A stretch of DNA of 50,587 bases, from the NCBI GenBank assembly GCA_017442535.1, contig JAFRZL010000009.1, positions 1 to 50,587 of the forward strand, in the 5' to 3' direction. Under the pieces are notes generated by a model, which was given only the letters and a program-made list of their open reading frames with translations, was not told where the DNA came from and did no database searches. The translations under genes and the position numbers were made by a program. Source of the DNA: Bacillota bacterium. GTDB taxonomy: Bacteria > Bacillota > Clostridia > Lachnospirales > Bianqueaceae. Positions 14,600-23,456 of this stretch are shown piece after piece. Numbering within the stretch: position 1 is the stretch's first letter; each line of letters starts with the position of its first letter.

Positions 14600-16056
14600 T
14601 TGATGAACGCAGCCTGCTCCCGATCGGAGCGGAAAAGACATTTGCAGAGGCGGAAAAACTCTGGAAGAGCCCGGACGCCCGCAGCGAGATCCGTCGGCTG
14701 TTTGAACAGGAGTATCGGAGTTTTGACAGCTGCGTAGTGGCGCTGGATGACGACCCTACCGGGGTGCAGACGGTACACGATATCGATGTCGTGACCGCCT
14801 GGGAAGAACCCTTGCTGGAAGAAATGCTCGCTCCGAAGAAAAGGCTGTTTTTCGTGCTGACGAACTCCCGGAGCTTTTCTTCGGAGCGGACACAGCGGGT
14901 GCATGAAGAGATTGCCGCCGGTCTTAGTCTTGCTTCGCGCAGGACCGGCAGGCCGGTGCTCCTGGTCTCGCGGAGCGACTCCACGCTGCGGGGGCATTTT
15001 CCGCTGGAGACCGAGACGCTCCGCAGGGTCATGCAGGAGAATGGGCACCCGCCCTTTGCGGGGGAGGTGCTCTGTCCGTTTTTCCGCGAGGGAGGCCGCT
15101 TTACCCTGAACGGCGTCCACTATGTGCAGGAAGGCGAGTGGCTCGTGCCGGCCGCCCGCACTGAATTTGCCGCGGATCGTACATTCGGCTACCATCACTC
15201 GCGGATCGCGGACTATATCGAAGAAAAAACAGGGGGACGCACGAGCGCGGAGCAGGTGATCGAAGTCACGCTCCGCGAACTGCGGGGGCTCTGCTGGCAG
15301 GAAATGGAGCAAAAACTCATGCGGGCGGAGGGATTCCGCTATATCGTTGCTGACGCATTGGAGGAGGCGGATGTACAGGCTCTGGCCATCGTGTTGATGC
15401 GCCTGATGAAGAGGGGCTTTCCCTATATCTTCCGGAGTGCCGCAGCCGTGCCCAAGGTCTGGGGCCATGTGCAGGACCGTCCGCTCCTCGGACGGGAAGA
15501 AATGCTGGAACGCTCCGCAGAAGGGGGCGGACTCGTCGTCGTAGGATCCCATGTTCGCAAATCTACGGAGCAGCTGGAATGCCTTGCCGCATCCGGCCTG
15601 CCGCTCGAGATGATCGAGTTCCGGGTGGACGGCTGGCAGCTTGAGGAGACGCTTGAACAGGAAAGCCTGCGCGTCAGGACCCGGGCGGAGCAGGCGATGG
15701 CCGCGGGCCGCACCGCTGTCGTCTATACAAGCCGTGAACTGGTGGCTCCCGAGGGCGCTACGCCCGAGGAAATGCTCCGAATCTCGGTTCGGATCGCGGA
15801 CGCGGTGACCCGCATCGTGCAGGAACTGAGCTTCCGCCCGCGCTTTCTGATTGCAAAAGGCGGCATTACCTCGAGCGAAATCGGTGTCAAGGCGCTTGGC
15901 GTCCGACGGGCACTCGTCGCCGGCCAGGCCGCCCCCGGCATCCCCGTCTGGAAAACCGGACCGGAGAGCCGTTTTCCCGGCCTGTCATATATTATCTTCC
16001 CGGGGAATGTCGGCTCCCGGGAGACGCTCCGCGATATCGTGCAAAAGCTTGTATAA
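14596..16056 (+). CDS. Four-carbon acid-sugar kinase family protein (DUF1537, OtnK/DtnK-like)
   Basis: This 486-aa protein has both halves of the family. The N-terminal substrate-binding domain is seen in ALDDDPTGVQTVHDI and VSRSDSTLRGHF. The C-terminal nucleotide-binding domain is seen in AKGGITSSEIGVKALG and IIFPGNVGS. Known members phosphorylate threonate, erythronate or other C4 sugar acids with ATP. The usual partners (a dehydrogenase of the LtnD type, a decarboxylating aldolase, or PdxA2) are absent here; instead it stands with a racemase-like protein and a BKACE enzyme. The substrate is therefore open. Confidence 0.85.
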   Translation: MIDERSLLPIGAEKTFAEAEKLWKSPDARSEIRRLFEQEYRSFDSCVVALDDDPTGVQTVHDIDVVTAWEEPLLEEMLAPKKRLFFVLTNSRSFSSERTQRVHEEIAAGLSLASRRTGRPVLLVSRSDSTLRGHFPLETETLRRVMQENGHPPFAGEVLCPFFREGGRFTLNGVHYVQEGEWLVPAARTEFAADRTFGYHHSRIADYIEEKTGGRTSAEQVIEVTLRELRGLCWQEMEQKLMRAEGFRYIVADALEEADVQALAIVLMRLMKRGFPYIFRSAAAVPKVWGHVQDRPLLGREEMLERSAEGGGLVVVGSHVRKSTEQLECLAASGLPLEMIEFRVDGWQLEETLEQESLRVRTRAEQAMAAGRTAVVYTSRELVAPEGATPEEMLRISVRIADAVTRIVQELSFRPRFLIAKGGITSSEIGVKALGVRRALVAGQAAPGIPVWKTGPESRFPGLSYIIFPGNVGSRETLRDIVQKLV

Positions 16057-16076
16057 AGACATAAGGAGGAACCCAA

Positions 16077-16883
16077 ATGCCACGCAAAATCATTATTTCG
16101 CTTGCGCCTGTCCGCTCCGGAGATGCGATCGACAAGGCTGCTCTCGCGGAGGACGTAGCCCGCTGTGCGGAGCTGGGCGCCGGGATGTGCCACCTGCACT
16201 GCCGCCGCCCGGACGGAGCGCTCACGCCGGACACCACGGACTTTATCGCGACCTTTGAAGAAATTCTGAAACGCTCCGATATAGTGGTCCAGGCATCCAC
16301 CGGAGGCATCTCTGAAATGACGATATCGGAGCGCTGCCGGCCACTCGATTATCCGCGGGTTGAAAGTGCTTCCCTGAACGGCGGAAGCACCAACCTGAAC
16401 GGCGGGCTGTATGTGAATCTGGATTCGGATATCGATTACTGCGCCAAAGCCTGTTATGAACGGGGCATCATCCCCGAGGTGGAGGTCTTTGACATCGGCA
16501 TGATTTACAATGTGGAGCGGAGCGCCGCGAGGACGCCTTACCGCCGGCCAATATTTTACAATCTGGTGTTCGGACATAAGGGCGGGATGCAGGCGGATAT
16601 GACATGTCTGCAGGCTTTTCGCTCCGCGGTCCCCGCAGAGGCGAAATGGGGCGTGACCCATTACGGCCGGGACAACTGGGAATTCCTGGCGGCAGCCATG
16701 GCCATGGGCGCCTCCATCGTGCGCATCGGCTTCGAGGACAGTGCGTACCTTGCGCCGGGTACGGACGCGCGTTTCAATTACCAGGTGGTGGAGCGGCTGG
16801 TGCAGCTGATCCAAGCCATGGGACTCGAAACAGCGACGCCGGACGAAACGCGCAGGATCATGGGGATCGTTCCCGCGAAATAG
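16077..16883 (+). CDS. Beta-keto acid cleavage enzyme (BKACE, DUF849)
   Basis: This 268-aa protein has ATAAGGAGG before its ATG, 20 bp after the kinase. The zinc-binding HxH is in CHLHCRRPDG near residue 39, and EVEVFDIGMIYN follows, with a Glu at the expected position. QASTGG and SLNGGSTNLNGG complete the family pattern. Family members use acetyl-CoA to cleave a beta-keto acid into acetoacetate and a new CoA ester. Which keto acid is used cannot be told; the neighbours suggest a C4-C6 acid derived from sugar-acid breakdown. Confidence 0.85.
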   Translation: MPRKIIISLAPVRSGDAIDKAALAEDVARCAELGAGMCHLHCRRPDGALTPDTTDFIATFEEILKRSDIVVQASTGGISEMTISERCRPLDYPRVESASLNGGSTNLNGGLYVNLDSDIDYCAKACYERGIIPEVEVFDIGMIYNVERSAARTPYRRPIFYNLVFGHKGGMQADMTCLQAFRSAVPAEAKWGVTHYGRDNWEFLAAAMAMGASIVRIGFEDSAYLAPGTDARFNYQVVERLVQLIQAMGLETATPDETRRIMGIVPAK

Positions 16884-16899
16884 GGAGCAGAGGAGAAAA

Positions 16900-17646
16900 A
16901 TGGCGAATCAGGAAATGTTTTATTTAGCTCTTGCAGGGGTGACGTATCGAATCGTCCCCCTATATGGATTTGTCCGTGAGTACTGCCGGGGATACCTGAC
17001 GGAACCTGCCAAGGACGCTGTATCCATTGAGATCGTTCCCGAAGATATAAAGTATGAGCGAGAACGGTCTGAATCGTCCGCAGCTTATGAAGGACGCCCT
17101 GACCACAGTTATTCGGACGCGTATCTCGAAACACTTGCGGTCTATCGGCAGATTTCCGAGACAGCTCCGGTGCATGACACGATTCTGTTTCACGGTTCCG
17201 CCATCGAGGTGGACGGCCGGGGCTATCTGTTTACGGCAAAAAGCGGAACGGGTAAATCCACACATACTGCTCTGTGGCGACAGTTTTTTGGTGAGCGGGC
17301 GGCTATGATCAATGATGATAAGCCGCTTCTGCAGTGGACCCCGGAAGGTGTTCTTGTCTGGGGAACACCCTGGAACGGCAAACACCGCCTGGGCCGCCCG
17401 GGGAGTGCTCCGCTAAAAGGGATTTGCGTACTGGAAAGGGATACCTATAACCATATCGAACGGAGCGATTATGCCGAGGTTCTGCCCATGCTGACACAGC
17501 AGAGTTACAGGCCGAGGCAGCCGGAAATGCTGCTTCGGAGCATGCAGTTGATCGATCAGATCGGGCACAGCGTGAACCTGTATAAGTTGGGCTGCAACAT
17601 GGATATCGAAGCCGCCCGCGTCTCGTTTGAGGGCATGCAGCCATAA
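16900..17646 (+). CDS. HPr-kinase-like P-loop protein
   Basis: This 248-aa protein has AGAGGAG 5 nt before its ATG and follows the BKACE gene by 16 bp. It has a Walker A (FTAKSGTGKSTHTALW) preceded by HGSAIEVDGRGYLF, and downstream INDDKPLL and WGTPWNGKH, as in the HprK/PEP-carboxykinase-like kinase fold. It lacks the N-terminal domain of true HPr kinase. Related stand-alone proteins accompany peptide-maturation or sugar genes. The role in this operon is unknown; a small-molecule or Ser kinase is inferred. Confidence 0.7.
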   Translation: MANQEMFYLALAGVTYRIVPLYGFVREYCRGYLTEPAKDAVSIEIVPEDIKYERERSESSAAYEGRPDHSYSDAYLETLAVYRQISETAPVHDTILFHGSAIEVDGRGYLFTAKSGTGKSTHTALWRQFFGERAAMINDDKPLLQWTPEGVLVWGTPWNGKHRLGRPGSAPLKGICVLERDTYNHIERSDYAEVLPMLTQQSYRPRQPEMLLRSMQLIDQIGHSVNLYKLGCNMDIEAARVSFEGMQP

Positions 17647-17807
17647 TTTTCGCCAAATTATTACGAAAATGTGACAATGTTAACGATTTTTTTAAAAGAA
17701 ATGGTCGTTTTTTTTCATTTTGCTCTTCCTTTTTTGGCTGAAATGCGTTATAATACAGGGTGAATTCCTATGTAAACGCCACCATGGATGAGAGAGGAGT
17801 GATGCAG

Positions 17808-18908
17808 TTGTTATCGAATCAGATTCTGAAGGAAACGATTGATGGCTTGTACAGTATTTCAAAGGTGCCGGTATTCGTCTACGATATCGAAGGCAATATT
17901 CTGGCTTCCTGCGGGACACGCACCAATCAGGTGCCCGATTCGGTCATTGTCGATTTCGTCGATTCCAAGGCGGAGAGTATGAGCAGCATGGAGTGGCAGT
18001 ATTTCAAAGCCTTTGATGAAGGCAGTGTGGAATATGTCATCGCGCTTTACGGACAGGATGAGAGCAATTACCGCCTGGGTAAGATCATGGTACTGCAGCT
18101 TCAGGGACTGCTGCAGGCTTACCGGGAGCGGTTCGACCGCGATAATTTTATCAAGAATCTGCTTCTCGACAATATGCTGCTGGTGGATATCTATATGCGC
18201 GCGGGCAAGCTTCACGTAGACAATAATGTTCCCCGTGTGGTCTGCCTGATCGAATCCAATAATGACAGCGATACCAATTCGGCGGCCATGGATGTGATCC
18301 GCAATCTGTTCCCGGTCAAGAGCAAAGATTTTATCACGGCTGTTGACGAGAATAATATCATTCTGGTCAAGGATCTGTCCGAGGAGGGCACTTCCGAAGA
18401 CGCGGTTTCCCATGTAACGCATACCGTTCTGGACACACTTAACAGCGAGACGCTCGGCAGGGTCAGAGTGGCTTCCGGTTCGCTGGTCTATGACCTCAAG
18501 GACATCTCCAAGTCCTATAAAGAGGCCAAGATGGCACTGGACGTCGGCAAGATTTTCTACGAAGACAAATTCGTGATCGATTATAACCGTCTCGGGATCG
18601 GACGTCTGATCTATCAGCTTCCGGTGTCCCTCTGCAAGATGTATATCGAGGAGATCTTCAAGGATATCCGTATCGAGGATTTCGACGATGAGACGCTTAA
18701 TACGATCAACAAGTTCTTCGAGAACAGTCTGAATGTTTCCGAGACATCCCGGCAGCTGTACATCCACCGTAATACCTTGGTCTACCGGCTGGACAAGCTG
18801 CAGAAAAATACGGGCCTCGATATCCGGGTCTTTGATGACGCCATTACTTTCAAAATTGCGCTGATGGTCGCCAAATATATGGCCTATAAAGAAAAAAACG
18901 GCTTCTGA
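17808..18908 (+). CDS. CdaR/PucR-type transcriptional regulator
   Basis: I choose TTG at 17808 (366 aa) because GAGAGGAG sits 8 nt upstream; longer in-frame starts at 17760 and 17784 contain that site. The N-terminal part (VPVFVYDIEGNILASCG) resembles the sugar-diacid/PAS-like sensor of CdaR regulators. The C-terminus has the PucR helix-turn-helix: LNVSETSRQLYIHRNTLVYR then LDKLQKNTGLDI. A TATAAT at 17749-17754 with a poor -35 box is the likely promoter region. It precedes ftsE by 32 bp, so it may belong to that operon. It could equally control the acid-sugar operon just upstream, which would fit the known ligands of the family. Confidence 0.8.
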   Translation: MLSNQILKETIDGLYSISKVPVFVYDIEGNILASCGTRTNQVPDSVIVDFVDSKAESMSSMEWQYFKAFDEGSVEYVIALYGQDESNYRLGKIMVLQLQGLLQAYRERFDRDNFIKNLLLDNMLLVDIYMRAGKLHVDNNVPRVVCLIESNNDSDTNSAAMDVIRNLFPVKSKDFITAVDENNIILVKDLSEEGTSEDAVSHVTHTVLDTLNSETLGRVRVASGSLVYDLKDISKSYKEAKMALDVGKIFYEDKFVIDYNRLGIGRLIYQLPVSLCKMYIEEIFKDIRIEDFDDETLNTINKFFENSLNVSETSRQLYIHRNTLVYRLDKLQKNTGLDIRVFDDAITFKIALMVAKYMAYKEKNGF

Positions 18909-18940
18909 GCCGCCGCCCGAGTAATCAGGAGTAAGTAGTT

Positions 18941-19618
18941 TTGATTGAACTGAAAGATGTTACCAAGATCTATGACGGCAACGTCGTAGGCGTTGAGAAT
19001 GTTTCGCTCAAGATCGAGCACGGGGAATTTGTTTTCCTGGTGGGCGAGAGCGGATCCGGCAAGAGTACGATGTTGAAGCTTCTGATGAAGGAGGTCAATC
19101 CCACGTCGGGCGAGATCTTTATCGACAATCAGAACGTGACCAGGCTCGGCCGCGGCAAGACGGCCAAGCTGCGCCGCAAGATGGGCATTGTCTTCCAGGA
19201 TTACCGGCTTCTTCCCAAAAAGACGGTCTATGAGAATGTGGCTTTTGCGATGGAAGCGATCGAGGAGACCAAGCGACGCATCCGCCGCAATGTCCCGCGT
19301 GTGCTTAACATGGTGGGGCTGGCCAATAAGAGCAAAAACTTTCCCAACGAGATCTCCGGCGGTGAGCAGCAGCGCACTGCGATCGCCAGAGCATTAGCCA
19401 ATAATCCGACCTTTATCCTGGCGGATGAGCCGACCGGCAACCTGGATCCCCGTAATTCCGATGAAATCATGGAGCTGATGGAGTACATCAACAGTAAGGG
19501 GACGACGGTGATCATCGCGACCCACGACCAGGATGTGGTGGACCGGATGCAGAAGCGGGTCATCCACCTGGTGAACGGCCATGTGGTCAAGGACGCGAAG
19601 GGGGGCTACGCGATATGA
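18941..19618 (+). CDS. ftsE: Cell-division ATP-binding protein FtsE
   Basis: This 225-aa ABC ATPase starts at TTG 18941 with CAGGAG upstream. Walker A is GESGSGKST, the signature is ISGGEQQRTAIARAL, and Walker B is ILADEPTGNLDP. FtsE with FtsX forms a membrane complex that activates a peptidoglycan hydrolase at the division site or side wall. The stop overlaps the ftsX start by 4 bp, and the activator-like M23 protein follows, so the operon supports the name. Confidence 0.92.
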   Translation: MIELKDVTKIYDGNVVGVENVSLKIEHGEFVFLVGESGSGKSTMLKLLMKEVNPTSGEIFIDNQNVTRLGRGKTAKLRRKMGIVFQDYRLLPKKTVYENVAFAMEAIEETKRRIRRNVPRVLNMVGLANKSKNFPNEISGGEQQRTAIARALANNPTFILADEPTGNLDPRNSDEIMELMEYINSKGTTVIIATHDQDVVDRMQKRVIHLVNGHVVKDAKGGYAI

Positions 19619-20535
19619 AGCTCCATTCCTACGGCGTCGCCGTCCGGCAGGGCCTGCAGGGCATCCACCGCAACCGATGGATGGTTGTGGCCTCCGTACT
19701 TACGGTTTCGGCCTGTTTGTTTATCCTGGGCATCGTTTACTGCATCGTCATTAACGTGCAGGCGATCGCCGACGAACTGGATGACAATCTGGGCATTGTA
19801 GCATTTCTTTCGGAAAATGTTTCCGAAGACAGTATCCCGACCCTCAAGGCTCAGGTGGAGCAGATGGAGGGGGTCAAAGAAGTCGTTTATGTCTCTGCGG
19901 AGGAGGCTTGGCAGAATTTCAAAGAGTCCATGGGCTTCTCCGAGCAGTTCGGCAAGGACGCGATCGAGCAGCTGGACCGTGATAATCCACTGGCCAATTC
20001 GGCATCGTTCCAGATTTATCTGTATGACGCGGCGAACCAGTCGGCCTTTGTCAATCATCTTAAGACGCTGCCGCAGTTCCGGCGCATCCGCTACGCGGCT
20101 GAAACGGCCGAGGTCATGGCCAATATCAGCCGGGTCATCACGATGGGCGGTCTGGTCCTGATCCTGCTGCTGGTAGGAATCGCGATTCTGCTGATTTCCA
20201 ATACGATCAAGCTGTCGGTCTATGTCCGCCGCAACGAGGTCGAAATCATGAAATACATCGGAGCGACCGATGCTTTTGTCCGGACGCCTTTCGTGGTGGA
20301 GGGCATCATCATCGGCATCCTCGGCGCGATTCTGCCCGCGCTCCTGATCTATTTCACTTATGAGGCGCTTCTGGCGTTGATCGTCCAGCAGTTTACCACC
20401 TCATTCTCTCATATGATTCATTTTATGGACACCAAGTCCATCATGCTCGGTCTCGCGCCGATTTTCCTGGGCGTGGGCATCGTGGTCGGTGTATTGGGAA
20501 GTCTCTTCTCGATGCAAAGGTATCTCAAGGTTTAA
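19615..20535 (+). CDS. ftsX: Cell-division protein FtsX
   Basis: This 306-aa membrane protein has an N-terminal span (VVASVLTVSACLFILGIVYC), an extracellular domain of about 120 residues, then three spans in the FtsX/MacB-type permease domain (LILLLVGIAILLISNTIKLS, and later VEGIIIGILGAILPALLIYF). RRNEVEIMKYIGATDAFVR is the usual cytoplasmic loop. It is coupled to ftsE by a 4-bp overlap. The external loop would transmit ATP hydrolysis to the hydrolase or coiled-coil activator encoded next. Confidence 0.92.
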   Translation: MKLHSYGVAVRQGLQGIHRNRWMVVASVLTVSACLFILGIVYCIVINVQAIADELDDNLGIVAFLSENVSEDSIPTLKAQVEQMEGVKEVVYVSAEEAWQNFKESMGFSEQFGKDAIEQLDRDNPLANSASFQIYLYDAANQSAFVNHLKTLPQFRRIRYAAETAEVMANISRVITMGGLVLILLLVGIAILLISNTIKLSVYVRRNEVEIMKYIGATDAFVRTPFVVEGIIIGILGAILPALLIYFTYEALLALIVQQFTTSFSHMIHFMDTKSIMLGLAPIFLGVGIVVGVLGSLFSMQRYLKV

Positions 20536-20577
20536 GTCAGGGCCGGGACGGTTTCCGGCATGGTTGCAGGAGGTTTT

Positions 20578-22110
20578 ATGAAGAAGAGTTCTATGAATGG
20601 TTCCAGAAGCAGGAAGGCCAAGTGGATCCGTGTCGCGGTGGCCTTTTTGCTCGCCGCGCTGCTGCTTTTTTCCGCGATCGCGCCGGTATTCGCCGATGAG
20701 TACGATGATGCGATCGACGATGCTCAGGGTGATCTGAACGAGCTGGAGAACGAGAAAAAGCAGTACGAGAATGAAGTCAATCAGACCAAGGCTCAGGAGA
20801 GGGCTACCAGTGCGCAGATTTCCGCGGTCACCCAGGAGATGGAGCAGGTCTATGCAGAGATCAAGAAGCTGGATGACGAGATTCTCGCCCTGCAGAACGA
20901 GATCATGGCGCTGGAGGATAATATCGCGGAGCATGAGCTGCTGCTGGAACAGACCAATCAGGAATTGGCTGAAGCCAAAGAGCAGGAACAGGCGCATTAT
21001 GAGGAGCTCAAGGTGCGTCTGCAGGTCATGTATGAATATGGCGACGTGAATTATCTGGAGCTGCTGTTCGGCTCCAAGAATCTGTCGGACTTTTTCAGCC
21101 GGATCGAGTACATCAACGAGATGGCGCAGCACGATGAGAAGATCCAGAGCAATCTGGAGGAGGACCGCCGCAAGATCCAGGAGATTGAGGCGCGCCAGGA
21201 GCAGACAGAGCTGCAGCTGACGGTTTATCATCAGAAGCTCAATACGGACAAGGCCGATCTCGAGGCCGCTCAGAAAGAGAAGCAGGCCGCGTATGCCCGC
21301 CTGGAGACTTCCCGCGAGAAGTATCAGGCTTATCTCGGCTATCTGGTCAATGTAGAAAACAACCTCTGGGCGCAGATCGCCCAGAAGGAGAAAGAGATTA
21401 CGACCGCGGAAGACAGGCTTCGCGCGGCCAAGGAAGCCAAGCGGCTGGAAGAAGAGCGCAAGGCGGAGGAATCTCGCAGAGCCGAGGAATCCCGCAAGGC
21501 CGAGGAGTCCCGTAAGGCTGAGGAATCCCGCAAGGCTGAGGAATCCCGCAAGGCGGAGGAATCCCGTAAGGCGGAGGAATCCCGCAAAGCGGAGGAATCC
21601 CGTAAAGCGGAAGAAAGCTCCGGCTCAAGTTCAGGTTCAGGCAGTTCTAGTTCGGACAGCTCCGGCTCCGGTTCAGGCAGCAGCGGATCCCAGATCACGA
21701 ATTATCAGTATAAGAGCAATGTGTTCGTGTGGCCGGTACCGACCTATACCCGGATCGCTTCTCCGTACGGATACCGTCTGCATCCCATCTGGGGCGACTA
21801 CCGTCTGCATGCAGGTACCGATATCAGCTGCCATTACGGGGATAATATTCTGGCGGCCGCCGACGGCACCGTCATTTATGCGTACTACCATTATTCCTAT
21901 GGCTACTTTGTCATGATCTATCATCCCACCACCGGATATATCACGCTGTACGCGCACAACAGCTCGCTGCTGGTCTATGAGGGACAGCAGGTGAAGGCCG
22001 GACAGGTCATCGCCAAAGCAGGTTCCACCGGTGACTCCACCGGCGTACACTGCCACTTTGAGGTGCGTATCGGGGGAAGCCCCGTGGATCCGATGCAGTT
22101 CTTCCATTGA
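20578..22110 (+). CDS. EnvC-like coiled-coil protein with M23 endopeptidase domain
   Basis: The start is ATG 20578 behind GCAGGAGG; an ATG at 20560 would include that site. The product is about 510 aa. A signal peptide or anchor lies near residues 12-35. A long coiled coil runs to about 270, then come nine KAEESR-type hexads (295-348) and a Ser/Gly linker. The M23 domain occupies residues 385-505 with zinc and catalytic motifs intact (H411 and D415 in HAGTD, H491 and H493 in HCHFE). Unlike E. coli EnvC, which lost catalysis, this one looks active. Operon position after ftsEX indicates it is the hydrolase or activator driven by FtsEX. Confidence 0.88.
   Translation: MKKSSMNGSRSRKAKWIRVAVAFLLAALLLFSAIAPVFADEYDDAIDDAQGDLNELENEKKQYENEVNQTKAQERATSAQISAVTQEMEQVYAEIKKLDDEILALQNEIMALEDNIAEHELLLEQTNQELAEAKEQEQAHYEELKVRLQVMYEYGDVNYLELLFGSKNLSDFFSRIEYINEMAQHDEKIQSNLEEDRRKIQEIEARQEQTELQLTVYHQKLNTDKADLEAAQKEKQAAYARLETSREKYQAYLGYLVNVENNLWAQIAQKEKEITTAEDRLRAAKEAKRLEEERKAEESRRAEESRKAEESRKAEESRKAEESRKAEESRKAEESRKAEESRKAEESSGSSSGSGSSSSDSSGSGSGSSGSQITNYQYKSNVFVWPVPTYTRIASPYGYRLHPIWGDYRLHAGTDISCHYGDNILAAADGTVIYAYYHYSYGYFVMIYHPTTGYITLYAHNSSLLVYEGQQVKAGQVIAKAGSTGDSTGVHCHFEVRIGGSPVDPMQFFH
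21460..21621 (+). repeat. 18-bp tandem repeat coding for (K/R)AEES(R) hexads
   Basis: There are nine in-frame units, each coding for K/R-A-E-E-S-R or a close variant, with synonymous changes between units. It forms a charged helical spacer between coiled coil and M23 domain. Copy number may vary between strains. Confidence 0.9.
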
Positions 22111-22145
22111 TCGGGCATCGTACGATCCGCTTGTTTAACAGATTC

Positions 22146-22174
22146 AAGGCTGTGACCTTTCGGTTGCAGCCTTT
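22146..22174 (+). terminator. Weak hairpin between the M23 gene and ctpA
   Basis: AAGGCTGTGACC and GGTTGCAGCCTTT pair with two mismatches around TTTC, followed by a poor T tract. It may attenuate rather than stop transcription. Confidence 0.4.
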
Positions 22175-22209
22175 GTAATATCAGATAATATGACAGAGGA
22201 GATACGGCA

Positions 22210-23451
22210 ATGATTGATATCGAGAGAGATAATGCGGGTACTGTCAGACCATTGATATACGGATTCCTTCTCGGAGTGCTCTGTATGATTCTGGTCGCCG
22301 CGGGCCTGTGGTACTACTTTAAGCCCGTCATCCTGCCGACATCCGTTTTCGGAGAAAGAGGGCTGACGCAGGAGGAAGCGGCGGCGGTCATCCGCAAGTC
22401 CGGCGAAATGATCGGTAAGATTCAGGATGAGTATATTCTGGAGGATATTCCGCACGAAAAGTTGATCGAAGGGATCTACCAGGGCATCATGGGGACGCTT
22501 TCCGACCGTTATGCCGCTTATTATACGGCTGAAGAGTACGAGGAGATCAAGAGATCCTCGCGCGGCTCCTTCGGCGGTATCGGGATCTCTGTGACGACGG
22601 ACCGCGAGATCGTAAAGGTTTATGAGAACAGTCCAGCCGCCGCGGCTGGGATCAAGAGCGGGGACATTATCATCGGAGCGGAAGGCCGGGACATCACCGG
22701 AATGAAGCAGGAAGAGTATATCCTGCTCCTCCGCGGCAAGATCGGAGATGTCAAGACGATAAAGCTTCTGCGTCCCTCCACAGGCGAGACCTATGAAGTC
22801 ACGGTGACCCTGGCTGAAGTAGTGACCCAGACGGTTTATTTCCACATGATGAAGGATGGAGTCGCCTACCTGAAGCTGACGGCGTTTGACGATGTGACCA
22901 AACAGCAGTTTGACGACGCGATGGAAGAGATCATGAAGGAGGAAAACCTTCAGGGCCTGGTGATCGACCTGCGGGATAATCCCGGCGGCGGCCTGGGTAC
23001 GGTGCTGCACGTTGCGGAGCGCCTCCTGCCTTCCGGCCTGATCACATACCTGGAAGATAAAAACGGTCAGGTGGAGAATTATTACGCGGACGGGGATGGT
23101 TTCCCCCACCCGATCGCCGTTGTGGTAAACGGTCAGTCTGCCAGCGCTTCCGAACTGCTGTCGGGCGCGCTGAAAGACCGCGGCGCCGCGACCATCGTCG
23201 GCACCACGACTTACGGCAAAGGCATTGTCCAGACGACCTGGTCCAATACGGACGGCTCTGCCTTTAAGATGACGACTGCGAAATACTATACGCCTTCGGG
23301 CAATGAAATCCACGGGATCGGGATCGAACCCCATATCGTGGTGGAGATGCCGGAGGAGCTGATCAATCAGGAACTTGCGGACGAGGATGATCCCCAGCTG
23401 ATGGCGGCCTGGCAGGCAGTGCTGGATCCGTCTGCCGCGGGAAAGGAGTGA
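22210..23451 (+). CDS. ctpA: C-terminal processing peptidase, S41 family
   Basis: This 413-aa protein has GAGGAG before its ATG. One membrane span (LIYGFLLGVLCMILVAAGLW) anchors it with the enzyme outside. A PDZ domain follows (IGISVTTDREIVKVYENSPA region). The catalytic part has S312 in SASASE, K337 in TYGKG and Q341, spaced as in CtpB-type Ser-Lys-Gln proteases. These enzymes trim or degrade envelope proteins, including cell-wall hydrolases. Its place behind ftsEX-M23 is common in Clostridia and suggests control of the hydrolase. Confidence 0.92.
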   Translation: MIDIERDNAGTVRPLIYGFLLGVLCMILVAAGLWYYFKPVILPTSVFGERGLTQEEAAAVIRKSGEMIGKIQDEYILEDIPHEKLIEGIYQGIMGTLSDRYAAYYTAEEYEEIKRSSRGSFGGIGISVTTDREIVKVYENSPAAAAGIKSGDIIIGAEGRDITGMKQEEYILLLRGKIGDVKTIKLLRPSTGETYEVTVTLAEVVTQTVYFHMMKDGVAYLKLTAFDDVTKQQFDDAMEEIMKEENLQGLVIDLRDNPGGGLGTVLHVAERLLPSGLITYLEDKNGQVENYYADGDGFPHPIAVVVNGQSASASELLSGALKDRGAATIVGTTTYGKGIVQTTWSNTDGSAFKMTTAKYYTPSGNEIHGIGIEPHIVVEMPEELINQELADEDDPQLMAAWQAVLDPSAAGKE

Positions 23452-23456
23452 GGCTG

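Noticed and set aside
16272..16333. Inverted repeat CGCTCCGATAT / ATATCGGAGCG similar to the right-edge palindrome
   Set aside because: It lies inside the BKACE coding region, in conserved codons, and the intervening length differs. Probably chance in DNA rich in CGGAGC words.
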